Assembly: GCA_023078555.1 (NCBI GenBank)
Contig: CM041198.1
Location: forward strand, 4,602,354 to 4,666,353
Length of the DNA stretch: 64,000 nt
Direction: 5' to 3'
Source: Ulva prolifera
Lineage: Eukaryota > Chlorophyta > Ulvophyceae > Ulvales > Ulvaceae
Shown here: in pieces, positions 36,736-50,812 of the stretch
Layout: the number at the start of each line of letters is the position of its first letter
How positions within the stretch are numbered: the stretch's first letter is position 1
Position numbers and translations under genes: made by a program
Notes under the pieces: model-generated
What the model saw: only the letters and a program-made list of their open reading frames with translations
Told to the model about the DNA's origin: nothing
Database searches by the model: none

Positions 36736-39700
36736 TCCATGTTGAATGCTTAACATGCAATCTCGACCTAGCAATCTCGCACTAGCAATCTCGCCCTAGC
36801 AATCTCGCCCTACACCTTCAATCTCTCCCGTCAGGCTGGCACTCCATGTTGAATGCTTAACATGCAATCTCGCCCTAGCAATCTCGCCCTAGCAATCTCG
36901 CCCTAGCAATCTCGCCCTAGCAATCTCGCCCTAGCAATCTCGCCCTACACCTTTAAATCTCTCCCGTCAGGCTGGCACTCCATGTTGAATGCTTAACATG
37001 CAATCTCGACCTAGCAATCTCGACCTATCCATCTCGCCCAAGCAATCTCGCCCTAGCAATCTCGCCCTCCACCTTAAAATCTTGCCCGACAGGCTGGCAG
37101 TCCATGTTGAATGCTTAACAGGTTATCTCGACCTAGCAATCTTGCCCTAGCAATCTCGCCCTACACCTTAAATCTCGCCCGACAGGCTGGCAGTCCATGT
37201 TGAATGCTTAACAGGTTATCTCGACCTAGCAATCTCGCCTTAGCAATCTCGCCCTACACCTCTAAATCACTTCCCGACAGGCTGGCACTCCATGTTGAAT
37301 GCTTAACATGCAATCTCGCCCTAGCAATCTCGCCCTACACATTTAAATCACTTCCCGACAGGCTGGCACTCCATGTTGAATGCTTAACATGCAATCTCGA
37401 CCTAGCGATCTCGCCCTAGCAATCTCGCCCTAGCAATCTCGTCCTACACCTTAAAATCTTGCCCGACAGGCTGGCAGTCCATGTTGAATGCTTAACATGC
37501 AATCTCGACCTAGCAATCTCGCCCTACACATTTAAATCACTTCCCGACTGGCTGGCACTCCATGTTGAATGCTTAACATGCAATCTCGACCTATCAATCT
37601 CGCCCTAGCAATCTCGCCCTAGCAACCTCGCCCTACACCTTTAAACCTCTCCCGACAGGCTGGCACTCCATGTTGAATGCTTAACATGCAATCTCGACCT
37701 ATCAATCTCGCCCTAGCAATCTCGCCCTAGCAACCTCGCCCTACACCTCTAAATCACTTCCCGACAGGCTGGCACTCCATGTTGAATGCTTAACATGCAA
37801 TCTCGCCCTAGCAATCTCGCCCTACACATTTAAATCACTTCCCGACAGGCTGGCACTCCATGTTGAATGCTTAACATGCAATCTCGACCTAGCGATCTCG
37901 CCCTAGCAATCTCGCCCTAGCAATCTCGTCCTACACCTTAAAATCTTGCCCGACAGGCTGGCAGTCCATGTTGAATGCTTAACATGCAATCTCGACCTAG
38001 CAATCTCGCACTAGCAATCTCGCCCTAGCAATCTCGCCCTAGCAATCTCGCCCTAGCAATCTCGCCCTAGCAATCTCGCCCTAGCAATCTCGCCCTAGCA
38101 ATCTCGCCCTACACCTTTAAATCTCTCCCGTCAGGCTGGCACTCCATGTTGATTGCTTAACATGCAATCTCGCCCTAGCAATCTCGCCCTAGCAATCTCG
38201 CCCTAGCAATCTCGCCCTACACCTTTAAATCTCTCCCGTCAGGCTGGCACTCCATGTTGATTGCTTAACATGCAATCTCGCCCTAGCAATCTCGCCCTAG
38301 CAATCTCGCCCTAGCAATCTCGCCCTACACCTTTAAATCTCTCCCGGCAGGCTGGCACTCCATGTTGAATGCTTAACATGCAATCTCGCCCTAGCAATCT
38401 CGCCCTAGCAATCTCGTCCTTGCAATCTCGCCCTACACCTTCAAATCTCTCCCGTTAGGCTGGCACTCCATGTTGATTGCTTAACATGCAATCTCGCCCT
38501 AGCAATCTCGCCCTAGCAATCTCGCCCTAGCAATCTCGCCCTACACCTTTAAATCTCTCCCGGCAGGCTGGCACTCCATGTTGAATGCTTAACATGCAAT
38601 CTCGACCTAGCAATCTCGCCCTAGCAATCTCGCCCTAGCAACCTCGCCCTACACCTTTAAACCTCTCCCGACAGGCTGGCACTCCATGTTGAATGCTTAA
38701 CATGCAATCTCGACCTAGCAATCTCGCACTAGCAATCTCGCCCTAGCAATCTCGCCCTAGCAATCTCGCCCTACACCTTTAAATCTCTCCCGTCAGGCTG
38801 GCACTCCATGTTGAATGCTTAACATGCAATCTCGACCTAGCAATCTCGCCCTAGCAATCTCGCCCTAGCAATCTCGCCCTAGCAATCTCGCCCTACACCT
38901 TAAAATCTCTCCCGGCAGGCTGGCACTCCATGTTGAATGCTTAACATGCAATCTCGACCTATCAATCTCGCCCTAGCAATCTCGCCCTAGCAACCTCGCC
39001 CTACACCTTTAAACCTCTCCCGACAGGCTGGCACTCCATGTTGAATGCTTAACATGCAATCTCGACCTAGCAATCTCGCACTAGCAATCTCGCCCTAGCA
39101 ATCTCGCCCTACACCTTCAATCTCTCCCGTCAGGCTGGCACTCCATGTTGAATGCTTAACATGCAATCTCGCCCTAGCAATCTCGCCCTAGCAATCTCGC
39201 CCTAGCAATCTCGCCCTAGCAATCTCGCCCTAGCAATCTCGCCCTAGCAATCTCGCCCTACACCTTTAAATCTCTCCCGTCAGGCTGGCACTCCATGTTG
39301 AATGCTTAACATGCAATCTCGACCTAGCAATCTCGCACTAGCAATCTCGCCCTAGCAATCTCGTCCTAGCAATCTCGCCCTACACCTTCAAATCTCTCCC
39401 GTTAGGCTGGCACTCCATGTTGAATGCTTAACATGCAATCTCGCCCTAGCAATCTCGCCCTAGCAATCTCGCCCTAGCAATCTCGCCCTACACCTTAAAA
39501 TCTCTCCCGGCAGGCTGGCACTCCATGTTGAATGCTTAACATGCAATCTCGACCTATCAATCTCGCCCTAGCAATCTCGCCCTAGCAACCTCGCCCTACA
39601 CCTTTAAACCTCTCCCGACAGGCTGGCACTCCATGTTGAATGCTTAACATGCAATCTCGACCTAGCAATCTCGCACTAGCAATCTCGCCCTAGCAATCTC

Positions 39701-42019
39701 GCCCTACACCTTCAATCTCTCCCGTCAGGCTGGCACTCCATGTTGAATGCTTAACATGCAATCTCGCCCTAGCAATCTCGCCCTAGCAATCTCGCCCTAG
39801 CAATCTCGCCCTAGCAATCTCGCCCTAGCAATCTCGCCCTAGCAATCTCGCCCTACACCTTTAAATCTCTCCCGTCAGGCTGGCACTCCATGTTGAATGC
39901 TTAACATGCAATCTCGACCTAGCAATCTCGACCTATCCATCTCGCCCAAGCAATCTCGCCCTACACCTTTAAATCTCGCCCGACAGGCTGGCAGTCCATG
40001 TTGAATGCTCAACATGCAATCTCGACCTACCAATCTCGCCCTAGCAATCTCGCCCAACACCTTTAAATCTCGCCCGACAGGCTGGCAGTCCATGTTGAAT
40101 GCTCAATATGCAATCTCGACCTAGCAATCTCGCCCTAGCAATCTCGCCCTACACCTTTAAATCTCGCCCGACAGGCTGGCAGTCCATGTTGAATGCTTAA
40201 CATGCAATCTCGCCCTAGCAATCTCGCCCTACACCTTTAAATCACTTCCCGACAGGCTGGCACTCCATGTTGAATGCTTAACATGCAATCTCGACCTAGC
40301 GATCTCGCCCTAGCAATCTCGCCCTAGCAATCTCGCCCTACACCTTAAAATCTTGCCCGACAGGCTGGCAGTCCATGTTGAATGCTTAACAGGTTATCTC
40401 GACCTAGCGATCTCGCCCTAGCAATCTCGCCCTACACCTTTAAATATCTCCCGACAGGCTGGCACTCCATGTTGAATGCTCAACAGGCAATCTCGACTTG
40501 GCATTCTCGCCCTAGCATTCTCGCCCTAGCAATATCGCCCTAGCAATCTCGCCCTCCACCTTAAAATCTTGCCCGACAGGCTGGCAGTCCATGTTGAATG
40601 CTTAACAGGTTATCTCGACCTAGCAATCTCGCCCTAGCAATCTCGCCCTACACCTCTAAATCACTTCCCGACAGGCTGGCACTCCATGTTGAATGCTTAA
40701 CATGCAATCTCGACCTAGCAATCTCGCCCTAGCAATCTCGCCCTAGCAATCTCGCCCTAGCAACCTCGCCCTAGCAATCTCGCCCTAGCAATCTCGTCCT
40801 AGCAATCTCGCCCTACACCTTCAAATCTCTCCCGTTAGGCTGGCACTCCATGTTGAATGCTTAACATGCAATCTCGCCCTAGCAATCTCGCCCTAGCAAT
40901 CTCGCCCTAGCAATCTCGCCCTACACCTTTAAATCTCTCCCGGCAGGCTGGCACTCCATGTTGAATGCTTAACATGCAATCTCGCCCTAGCAATCTCGCC
41001 CTACACATTTAAATCACTTCCCGACAGGCTGGCACTCCATGTTGAATGCTTAACATGCAATCTCGACCTAGCGATCTCGCCCTAGCAATCTCGCCCTACC
41101 AATCTCGCCCAACACCTTTAAATCTCGCCCGATAGGCTGGCAGTCCATGTTGAATGCTCAACATGCAATCTCGACCTAGCAATCTCGCCCTAGCAATCTC
41201 GCCCAACACCTTTAAATCTGGCCCGACAGGCTGGCAGTCCATGTTGAATGCTCAACATGCAATCTCGACCTAGCAATCTCGCCCTAGCAATCTCGCCCTA
41301 CACCTTTAAATCTCGCCCGACATGCTGGCAGTCCATGTTGAATGCTTAACATGCAATCTCGCCCTAGCAATCTCGCCCTACACCTTTAAATCACTTCCCG
41401 ACAGGCTGGCACTCCATGTTGAATGCTTAACATGCAATCTCGACCTAGCGATCTCGACCTAGCAATCTCGCCCTAGCAATCTCGCCCTACACCTTTAAAT
41501 CTCGCCCGACAGGCTGGCAGTCCATGTTGAATGCTTAACAGGTTATCTCGACCTAGCGATCTCGCCCTAGCAATCTCGCCTACACCTTTAAATATCTCCC
41601 GACAGGCTGGCACTCCATGTTGAATGCTCAACAGGCAATCTCGACTTGGCATTCTCACCCTAGCATTCTCGCCCTAGCAATATCGCCCTAGCAATCTCGC
41701 CCTCCACCTTAAAATCTTGCCCGACAGGCTGGCAGTCCATGTTGAATGCTTAACAGGTTATCTCGACCTAGCAATCTCGCCCTAGCAATCTCGCCCTACA
41801 CCTCTAAATCACTTCCCGACAGGCTTGCACTCCATGTTGAATGCTTAACATGCAATCTCGCCCTAGCAATCTCGCCCTACACATTTAAATCACTTCCCGA
41901 CAGGCTGGCACTCCATGTTGAATGCTTAACATGCAATCTCGACCTAGCGATCTCGCCCTAGCAATCTCGCCCTAGCAATCTCGCCCTACACCTTAAAATC
42001 TTGCCCGACAGGCTGGCAG
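36736..42019. repeat. 5284-bp tandem duplication, copy 1
   Basis: Matches 42020-47303 at constant offset 5284 through four widely spaced anchors (37204, 39875, 41473, 41746). The mismatch before the left edge is in ggca(c/g)t; the right edge is undetermined over about 20 bp of shared core (tccatgttgaatgcttaaca). Both ends therefore fall in the linker core. It contains the nine-unit run at 37986-38111 and an R block from 40703. Confidence 0.9.
37986..38111 (+). repeat. Longest 14-mer run seen, nine units
   Basis: 126 bp between two linkers, beginning gacc and gcac units followed by seven consensus units. The duplicate is at 43270-43395. I did not find a longer run. Confidence 0.85.
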
Positions 42020-45000
42020 TCCATGTTGAATGCTTAACATGCAATCTCGACCTAGCAATCTCGCACTAGCAATCTCGCCCTAGCAATCTCGCCCTACACC
42101 TTCAATCTCTCCCGTCAGGCTGGCACTCCATGTTGAATGCTTAACATGCAATCTCGCCCTAGCAATCTCGCCCTAGCAATCTCGCCCTAGCAATCTCGCC
42201 CTAGCAATCTCGCCCTAGCAATCTCGCCCTACACCTTTAAATCTCTCCCGTCAGGCTGGCACTCCATGTTGAATGCTTAACATGCAATCTCGACCTAGCA
42301 ATCTCGACCTATCCATCTCGCCCAAGCAATCTCGCCCTAGCAATCTCGCCCTCCACCTTAAAATCTTGCCCGACAGGCTGGCAGTCCATGTTGAATGCTT
42401 AACAGGTTATCTCGACCTAGCAATCTTGCCCTAGCAATCTCGCCCTACACCTTAAATCTCGCCCGACAGGCTGGCAGTCCATGTTGAATGCTTAACAGGT
42501 TATCTCGACCTAGCAATCTCGCCTTAGCAATCTCGCCCTACACCTCTAAATCACTTCCCGACAGGCTGGCACTCCATGTTGAATGCTTAACATGCAATCT
42601 CGCCCTAGCAATCTCGCCCTACACATTTAAATCACTTCCCGACAGGCTGGCACTCCATGTTGAATGCTTAACATGCAATCTCGACCTAGCGATCTCGCCC
42701 TAGCAATCTCGCCCTAGCAATCTCGTCCTACACCTTAAAATCTTGCCCGACAGGCTGGCAGTCCATGTTGAATGCTTAACATGCAATCTCGACCTAGCAA
42801 TCTCGCCCTACACATTTAAATCACTTCCCGACTGGCTGGCACTCCATGTTGAATGCTTAACATGCAATCTCGACCTATCAATCTCGCCCTAGCAATCTCG
42901 CCCTAGCAACCTCGCCCTACACCTTTAAACCTCTCCCGACAGGCTGGCACTCCATGTTGAATGCTTAACATGCAATCTCGACCTATCAATCTCGCCCTAG
43001 CAATCTCGCCCTAGCAACCTCGCCCTACACCTCTAAATCACTTCCCGACAGGCTGGCACTCCATGTTGAATGCTTAACATGCAATCTCGCCCTAGCAATC
43101 TCGCCCTACACATTTAAATCACTTCCCGACAGGCTGGCACTCCATGTTGAATGCTTAACATGCAATCTCGACCTAGCGATCTCGCCCTAGCAATCTCGCC
43201 CTAGCAATCTCGTCCTACACCTTAAAATCTTGCCCGACAGGCTGGCAGTCCATGTTGAATGCTTAACATGCAATCTCGACCTAGCAATCTCGCACTAGCA
43301 ATCTCGCCCTAGCAATCTCGCCCTAGCAATCTCGCCCTAGCAATCTCGCCCTAGCAATCTCGCCCTAGCAATCTCGCCCTAGCAATCTCGCCCTACACCT
43401 TTAAATCTCTCCCGTCAGGCTGGCACTCCATGTTGATTGCTTAACATGCAATCTCGCCCTAGCAATCTCGCCCTAGCAATCTCGCCCTAGCAATCTCGCC
43501 CTACACCTTTAAATCTCTCCCGTCAGGCTGGCACTCCATGTTGATTGCTTAACATGCAATCTCGCCCTAGCAATCTCGCCCTAGCAATCTCGCCCTAGCA
43601 ATCTCGCCCTACACCTTTAAATCTCTCCCGGCAGGCTGGCACTCCATGTTGAATGCTTAACATGCAATCTCGCCCTAGCAATCTCGCCCTAGCAATCTCG
43701 TCCTTGCAATCTCGCCCTACACCTTCAAATCTCTCCCGTTAGGCTGGCACTCCATGTTGATTGCTTAACATGCAATCTCGCCCTAGCAATCTCGCCCTAG
43801 CAATCTCGCCCTAGCAATCTCGCCCTACACCTTTAAATCTCTCCCGGCAGGCTGGCACTCCATGTTGAATGCTTAACATGCAATCTCGACCTAGCAATCT
43901 CGCCCTAGCAATCTCGCCCTAGCAACCTCGCCCTACACCTTTAAACCTCTCCCGACAGGCTGGCACTCCATGTTGAATGCTTAACATGCAATCTCGACCT
44001 AGCAATCTCGCACTAGCAATCTCGCCCTAGCAATCTCGCCCTAGCAATCTCGCCCTACACCTTTAAATCTCTCCCGTCAGGCTGGCACTCCATGTTGAAT
44101 GCTTAACATGCAATCTCGACCTAGCAATCTCGCCCTAGCAATCTCGCCCTAGCAATCTCGCCCTAGCAATCTCGCCCTACACCTTAAAATCTCTCCCGGC
44201 AGGCTGGCACTCCATGTTGAATGCTTAACATGCAATCTCGACCTATCAATCTCGCCCTAGCAATCTCGCCCTAGCAACCTCGCCCTACACCTTTAAACCT
44301 CTCCCGACAGGCTGGCACTCCATGTTGAATGCTTAACATGCAATCTCGACCTAGCAATCTCGCACTAGCAATCTCGCCCTAGCAATCTCGCCCTACACCT
44401 TCAATCTCTCCCGTCAGGCTGGCACTCCATGTTGAATGCTTAACATGCAATCTCGCCCTAGCAATCTCGCCCTAGCAATCTCGCCCTAGCAATCTCGCCC
44501 TAGCAATCTCGCCCTAGCAATCTCGCCCTAGCAATCTCGCCCTACACCTTTAAATCTCTCCCGTCAGGCTGGCACTCCATGTTGAATGCTTAACATGCAA
44601 TCTCGACCTAGCAATCTCGCACTAGCAATCTCGCCCTAGCAATCTCGTCCTAGCAATCTCGCCCTACACCTTCAAATCTCTCCCGTTAGGCTGGCACTCC
44701 ATGTTGAATGCTTAACATGCAATCTCGCCCTAGCAATCTCGCCCTAGCAATCTCGCCCTAGCAATCTCGCCCTACACCTTAAAATCTCTCCCGGCAGGCT
44801 GGCACTCCATGTTGAATGCTTAACATGCAATCTCGACCTATCAATCTCGCCCTAGCAATCTCGCCCTAGCAACCTCGCCCTACACCTTTAAACCTCTCCC
44901 GACAGGCTGGCACTCCATGTTGAATGCTTAACATGCAATCTCGACCTAGCAATCTCGCACTAGCAATCTCGCCCTAGCAATCTCGCCCTACACCTTCAAT

Positions 45001-47303
45001 CTCTCCCGTCAGGCTGGCACTCCATGTTGAATGCTTAACATGCAATCTCGCCCTAGCAATCTCGCCCTAGCAATCTCGCCCTAGCAATCTCGCCCTAGCA
45101 ATCTCGCCCTAGCAATCTCGCCCTAGCAATCTCGCCCTACACCTTTAAATCTCTCCCGTCAGGCTGGCACTCCATGTTGAATGCTTAACATGCAATCTCG
45201 ACCTAGCAATCTCGACCTATCCATCTCGCCCAAGCAATCTCGCCCTACACCTTTAAATCTCGCCCGACAGGCTGGCAGTCCATGTTGAATGCTCAACATG
45301 CAATCTCGACCTACCAATCTCGCCCTAGCAATCTCGCCCAACACCTTTAAATCTCGCCCGACAGGCTGGCAGTCCATGTTGAATGCTCAATATGCAATCT
45401 CGACCTAGCAATCTCGCCCTAGCAATCTCGCCCTACACCTTTAAATCTCGCCCGACAGGCTGGCAGTCCATGTTGAATGCTTAACATGCAATCTCGCCCT
45501 AGCAATCTCGCCCTACACCTTTAAATCACTTCCCGACAGGCTGGCACTCCATGTTGAATGCTTAACATGCAATCTCGACCTAGCGATCTCGCCCTAGCAA
45601 TCTCGCCCTAGCAATCTCGCCCTACACCTTAAAATCTTGCCCGACAGGCTGGCAGTCCATGTTGAATGCTTAACAGGTTATCTCGACCTAGCGATCTCGC
45701 CCTAGCAATCTCGCCCTACACCTTTAAATATCTCCCGACAGGCTGGCACTCCATGTTGAATGCTCAACAGGCAATCTCGACTTGGCATTCTCGCCCTAGC
45801 ATTCTCGCCCTAGCAATATCGCCCTAGCAATCTCGCCCTCCACCTTAAAATCTTGCCCGACAGGCTGGCAGTCCATGTTGAATGCTTAACAGGTTATCTC
45901 GACCTAGCAATCTCGCCCTAGCAATCTCGCCCTACACCTCTAAATCACTTCCCGACAGGCTGGCACTCCATGTTGAATGCTTAACATGCAATCTCGACCT
46001 AGCAATCTCGCCCTAGCAATCTCGCCCTAGCAATCTCGCCCTAGCAACCTCGCCCTAGCAATCTCGCCCTAGCAATCTCGTCCTAGCAATCTCGCCCTAC
46101 ACCTTCAAATCTCTCCCGTTAGGCTGGCACTCCATGTTGAATGCTTAACATGCAATCTCGCCCTAGCAATCTCGCCCTAGCAATCTCGCCCTAGCAATCT
46201 CGCCCTACACCTTTAAATCTCTCCCGGCAGGCTGGCACTCCATGTTGAATGCTTAACATGCAATCTCGCCCTAGCAATCTCGCCCTACACATTTAAATCA
46301 CTTCCCGACAGGCTGGCACTCCATGTTGAATGCTTAACATGCAATCTCGACCTAGCGATCTCGCCCTAGCAATCTCGCCCTACCAATCTCGCCCAACACC
46401 TTTAAATCTCGCCCGATAGGCTGGCAGTCCATGTTGAATGCTCAACATGCAATCTCGACCTAGCAATCTCGCCCTAGCAATCTCGCCCAACACCTTTAAA
46501 TCTGGCCCGACAGGCTGGCAGTCCATGTTGAATGCTCAACATGCAATCTCGACCTAGCAATCTCGCCCTAGCAATCTCGCCCTACACCTTTAAATCTCGC
46601 CCGACATGCTGGCAGTCCATGTTGAATGCTTAACATGCAATCTCGCCCTAGCAATCTCGCCCTACACCTTTAAATCACTTCCCGACAGGCTGGCACTCCA
46701 TGTTGAATGCTTAACATGCAATCTCGACCTAGCGATCTCGACCTAGCAATCTCGCCCTAGCAATCTCGCCCTACACCTTTAAATCTCGCCCGACAGGCTG
46801 GCAGTCCATGTTGAATGCTTAACAGGTTATCTCGACCTAGCGATCTCGCCCTAGCAATCTCGCCTACACCTTTAAATATCTCCCGACAGGCTGGCACTCC
46901 ATGTTGAATGCTCAACAGGCAATCTCGACTTGGCATTCTCACCCTAGCATTCTCGCCCTAGCAATATCGCCCTAGCAATCTCGCCCTCCACCTTAAAATC
47001 TTGCCCGACAGGCTGGCAGTCCATGTTGAATGCTTAACAGGTTATCTCGACCTAGCAATCTCGCCCTAGCAATCTCGCCCTACACCTCTAAATCACTTCC
47101 CGACAGGCTTGCACTCCATGTTGAATGCTTAACATGCAATCTCGCCCTAGCAATCTCGCCCTACACATTTAAATCACTTCCCGACAGGCTGGCACTCCAT
47201 GTTGAATGCTTAACATGCAATCTCGACCTAGCGATCTCGCCCTAGCAATCTCGCCCTAGCAATCTCGCCCTACACCTTAAAATCTTGCCCGACAGGCTGG
47301 CAG
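42020..47303. repeat. 5284-bp tandem duplication, copy 2
   Basis: Second copy, including the nine-unit run at 43270-43395 and the R block from 45987. After it, the array continues with aacaggttatc where copy 1 continues with aacatgcaatc (divergence at 47324 against 42040). Confidence 0.9.
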
Positions 47304-48633
47304 TCCATGTTGAATGCTTAACAGGTTATCTCGACCTAGCGATCTCGCCCTAGCAATCTCGCCCTACACCTTTAAATATCTCCCGACAGGCTGGCACTCC
47401 ATGTTGAATGCTCAACAGGCAATCTCGACTTGGCATTCTCGCCCTAGCATTCTCGCCCTAGCAATATCGCCCTAGCAATCTCGCCCTCCACCTTAAAATC
47501 TTGCCCGACAGGCTGGCAGTCCATGTTGAATGCTTAACAGGTTATCTCGACCTAGCAATCTCGCCCTAGCAATCTCGCCCTACACCTCTAAATCACTTCC
47601 CGAAAGGCTGGCACTCCATGTTGAATGCTCAACAGGCAATCTCGACTTGGCATTCTCGCCCTAGCATTCTCGCCCTAGCAATATCGCCCTAGCAATCTCG
47701 CCCTCCACCTTAAAATCTTGCCCGACAGGCTGGCAGTCCATGTTGAATGCTTAACAGGTTATCTCGACCTAGCAATCTCGCCCTAGCAATCTCGCCCTAC
47801 ACCTCTAAATCACTTCCCGACAGGCTTGCACTCCATGTTGAATGCTTAACATGCAATCTCGCCCTAGCAATCTCGCCCTACACATTTAAATCACTTCCCG
47901 ACAGGCTGGCACTCCATGTTGAATGCTTAACATGCAATCTCGACCTAGCGATCTCGCCCTAGCAATCTCGCCCTAGCAATCTCGCCCTACACCTTAAAAT
48001 CTTGCCCGACAGGCTGGCAGTCCATGTTGAATGCTTAACAGGTTATCTCGACCTAGCGATCTCGCCCTAGCAATCTCGCCCTACACCTTTAAATATCTCC
48101 CGACAGGCTGGCACTCCATGTTGAATGCTCAACAGGCAATCTCGACTTGGCATTCTCGCCCTAGCATTCTCGCCCTAGCAATATCGCCCTAGCAATCTCG
48201 CCCTCCACCTTAAAATCTTGCCCGACAGGCTGGCAGTCCATGTTGAATGCTTAACAGGTTATCTCGACCTAGCAATCTCGCCCTAGCAATCTCGCCCTAC
48301 ACCTCTAAATCACTTCCCGACAGGCTGGCACTCCATGTTGAATGCTTAACATGCAATCTCGACCTAGCAATCTCGCCCTAGCAATCTCGCCCTAGCAATC
48401 TCGCCCTAGCAACCTCGCCCTAGCAATCTCGCCCTAGCAATCTCGTCCTAGCAATCTCGCCCTACACCTTCAAATCTCTCCCGTTAGGCTGGCACTCCAT
48501 GTTGAATGCTTAACATGCAATCTCGCCCTAGCAATCTCGCCCTAGCAATCTCGCCCTAGCAATCTCGCCCTACACCTTTAAATCTCTCCCGGCAGGCTGG
48601 CACTCCATGTTGAATGCTTAACATGCAATCTCG
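45987..48633. repeat. R domain, long copy parallel to the window start
   Basis: Follows 1-2647 at a constant offset of 45986, across R, the 717-bp pair and the next A-B modules. The one difference I noticed is c1618 against a47604 (cgacagg to cgaaagg). The match ends where 2648 goes into ctcgccc and 48634 into ctcgacc. Confidence 0.85.
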
Positions 48634-50812
48634 ACCTAGCAATCTCGCACTAGCAATCTCGCCCTAGAAATCTCGCCCTACACCTTCAATCTCGCCCGAC
48701 AGGCTGGCACTCCATGTTGAATGCTTAACATGCAATCTCGACCTAGCAATCTCGCCCTAGCAATCTCGCCCTAGCAATCTCGCCCTAGCAACCTCGCCCT
48801 AGCAATCTCGCCCAAGCAATCTCGTCCTAGCAATCTCGCCCTACACCTTTAAATCTCTCCCGTTAGGCTGGCACTCCATGTTGAATGCTTAACATGCAAG
48901 CTCGCCCTAGCAATCTCGCCCTAGCAATCTCGCCCTAGCAATCTCGCCCTACACCTTTAAATCTCTCCCGGCAGGCTGGCACTCCATGCTGAATGCTTAA
49001 CATGCAATCTCGACCTAGCAATCTCGCCCTAGCAATCTCGCCCTAGCAACCTCGCCCTACACCTTTAAACCTCTCCCGACAGGCTGGCACTCCATGTTGA
49101 ATGCTTAACATGCAATCTCGACCTAGCAATCTCGCACTAGCAATCTCGCCCTAGCAATCTCGCCCTACACCTTTAAATCTCTCCCGTCAGGCTGGCACTC
49201 CATGTTGAATGCTTAACATGCAATCTCGCCCTAGCAATCTCGCCCTAGCAATCTCGCCCTAGCAATCTCGCCCTACACCTTTAAATCTCTCCCGTCAGGC
49301 TGGCACTCCAATTTGAATGCTGAACATGCAATCTCGACCTAGCAATCTCGACCTATCCATCTCGCCCAAGCAATCTCGCCCTAGCAACCTCGCCCTACAC
49401 CTTTAAACCTCTCCCGACAGGCTGGCACTCCATGTTGAATGCTTAACATGCAATCTCGACCTAGCAATCTCGCACTAGCAATCTCGCCCTAGCAATCTCG
49501 CCCTACACCTTTAAATCTCTCCCGTCAGGCTGGCACTCCATGTTGAATGCTTAACATGCAATCTCGCCCTAGCAATCTCGCCCTAGCAATCTCGCCCTAG
49601 CAATCTCGCCCTAGCAATCTCGCCCTAGCAATCTCGCCCTACACCTTTAAATCTCTCCCGACAGGCTGGCACTCCATGTTGAATGCTTAACATGCAATCT
49701 CGACCTAGCAATCTCGCCCTAGCAATCTCGCCCTAGCAACCTCGCCCTACACCTTTAAATCTCGCCCGACAGGATGGCAGTCCATGTTGAATGCTTAACA
49801 GGTTATCTCGACCTAGCGATCTCGCCCTAGCAATCTCGCCCTACACCTTTAAATATCTCCCGACAGGCTGGCACTCCATGTTGAATGCTCAAAAGGCAAT
49901 CTCGACTTGGCATTCTCGCCCTAGCATTCTCGCCCTATCAATATCGCCCTAGCAATCTCGCCCTCCACCTTAAAATCTTGCCCGACAGGCTGGCAGTCCA
50001 TGTTGAATGCTTAACAGGTTATCTCGACCTAGCAATCTTGCCCTAGCAATCTCGCCCTACACCTTAAATCTCGCCCGACAGGCTGGCAGTCCATGTTGAA
50101 TGCTGAACAGGTTATCTCGACCTAGCAATCTCGCCTTAGCAATCTCGCCCTACACCTCTAAATCACTTCCCGACAGGCTGGCACTCCATGTTGAATGCTT
50201 AACATGCAATCTCGCCCTAGCAATCTCGCCCTACACATTTAAATCACTTCCCGACTGGCTGGCACTCCATGTTGAATGCTTAACATGCAATCTCGACCTA
50301 GCGATCTCGCCCTAGCAATATCGCCCTAGCAATCTCGCCCTACACCTTAAAATCTTGCCCGACAGGCTGGCAGTCCATGTTGAATGCTTAACAGGTTATC
50401 TCGACCTAGCGATCTCGCCCTAGCAATCTCGCCCTAGCAACCTCGCCCTAGCAATCTCGCCCTAGCAATCTCGTCCTTGCAATCTCGCCCTACACCTTCA
50501 AATCTCTCCCGTTAGGCTGGCACTCCATGTTGATTGCTTAACATGCAATCTCGCCCTAGCAATCTCGCCCTAGCAATCTCGCCCTAGCAATCTCGCCCTA
50601 GCAATCTCGCCCTACACCTTTAAATCTCTCCTGTCAGGCTGGCACTCCAATTTGAATGCTGAACATGCAATCTCGACCTAGCAATCTCGACCTATCCATC
50701 TCGCCCAAGCAATCTCGCCCTAGCAACCTCGCCCTACACCTTTAAACCTCTCCCGACAGGCTGGCACTCCATGTTGAATGCTTAACATGCAATCTCGACC
50801 TAGCAATCTCGC
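46463..50812. repeat. 4.35-kb HOR Y, copy 1
   Basis: Corresponds to 51504-55853 at offset 5041, confirmed at 46757, 47030, 47747 and 50100. It includes the E-J modules, the 717-bp pair, A-B-Q and the P-K-C' block. It overlaps the end of the 5284-bp duplication. Confidence 0.86.

Noticed and set aside
36736..47303. Assembly artefact as the sole explanation for the long identical copies
   Set aside because: Cannot be excluded without reads, but copies have different flanks and share nested older variants, which fits real duplication at least as well.
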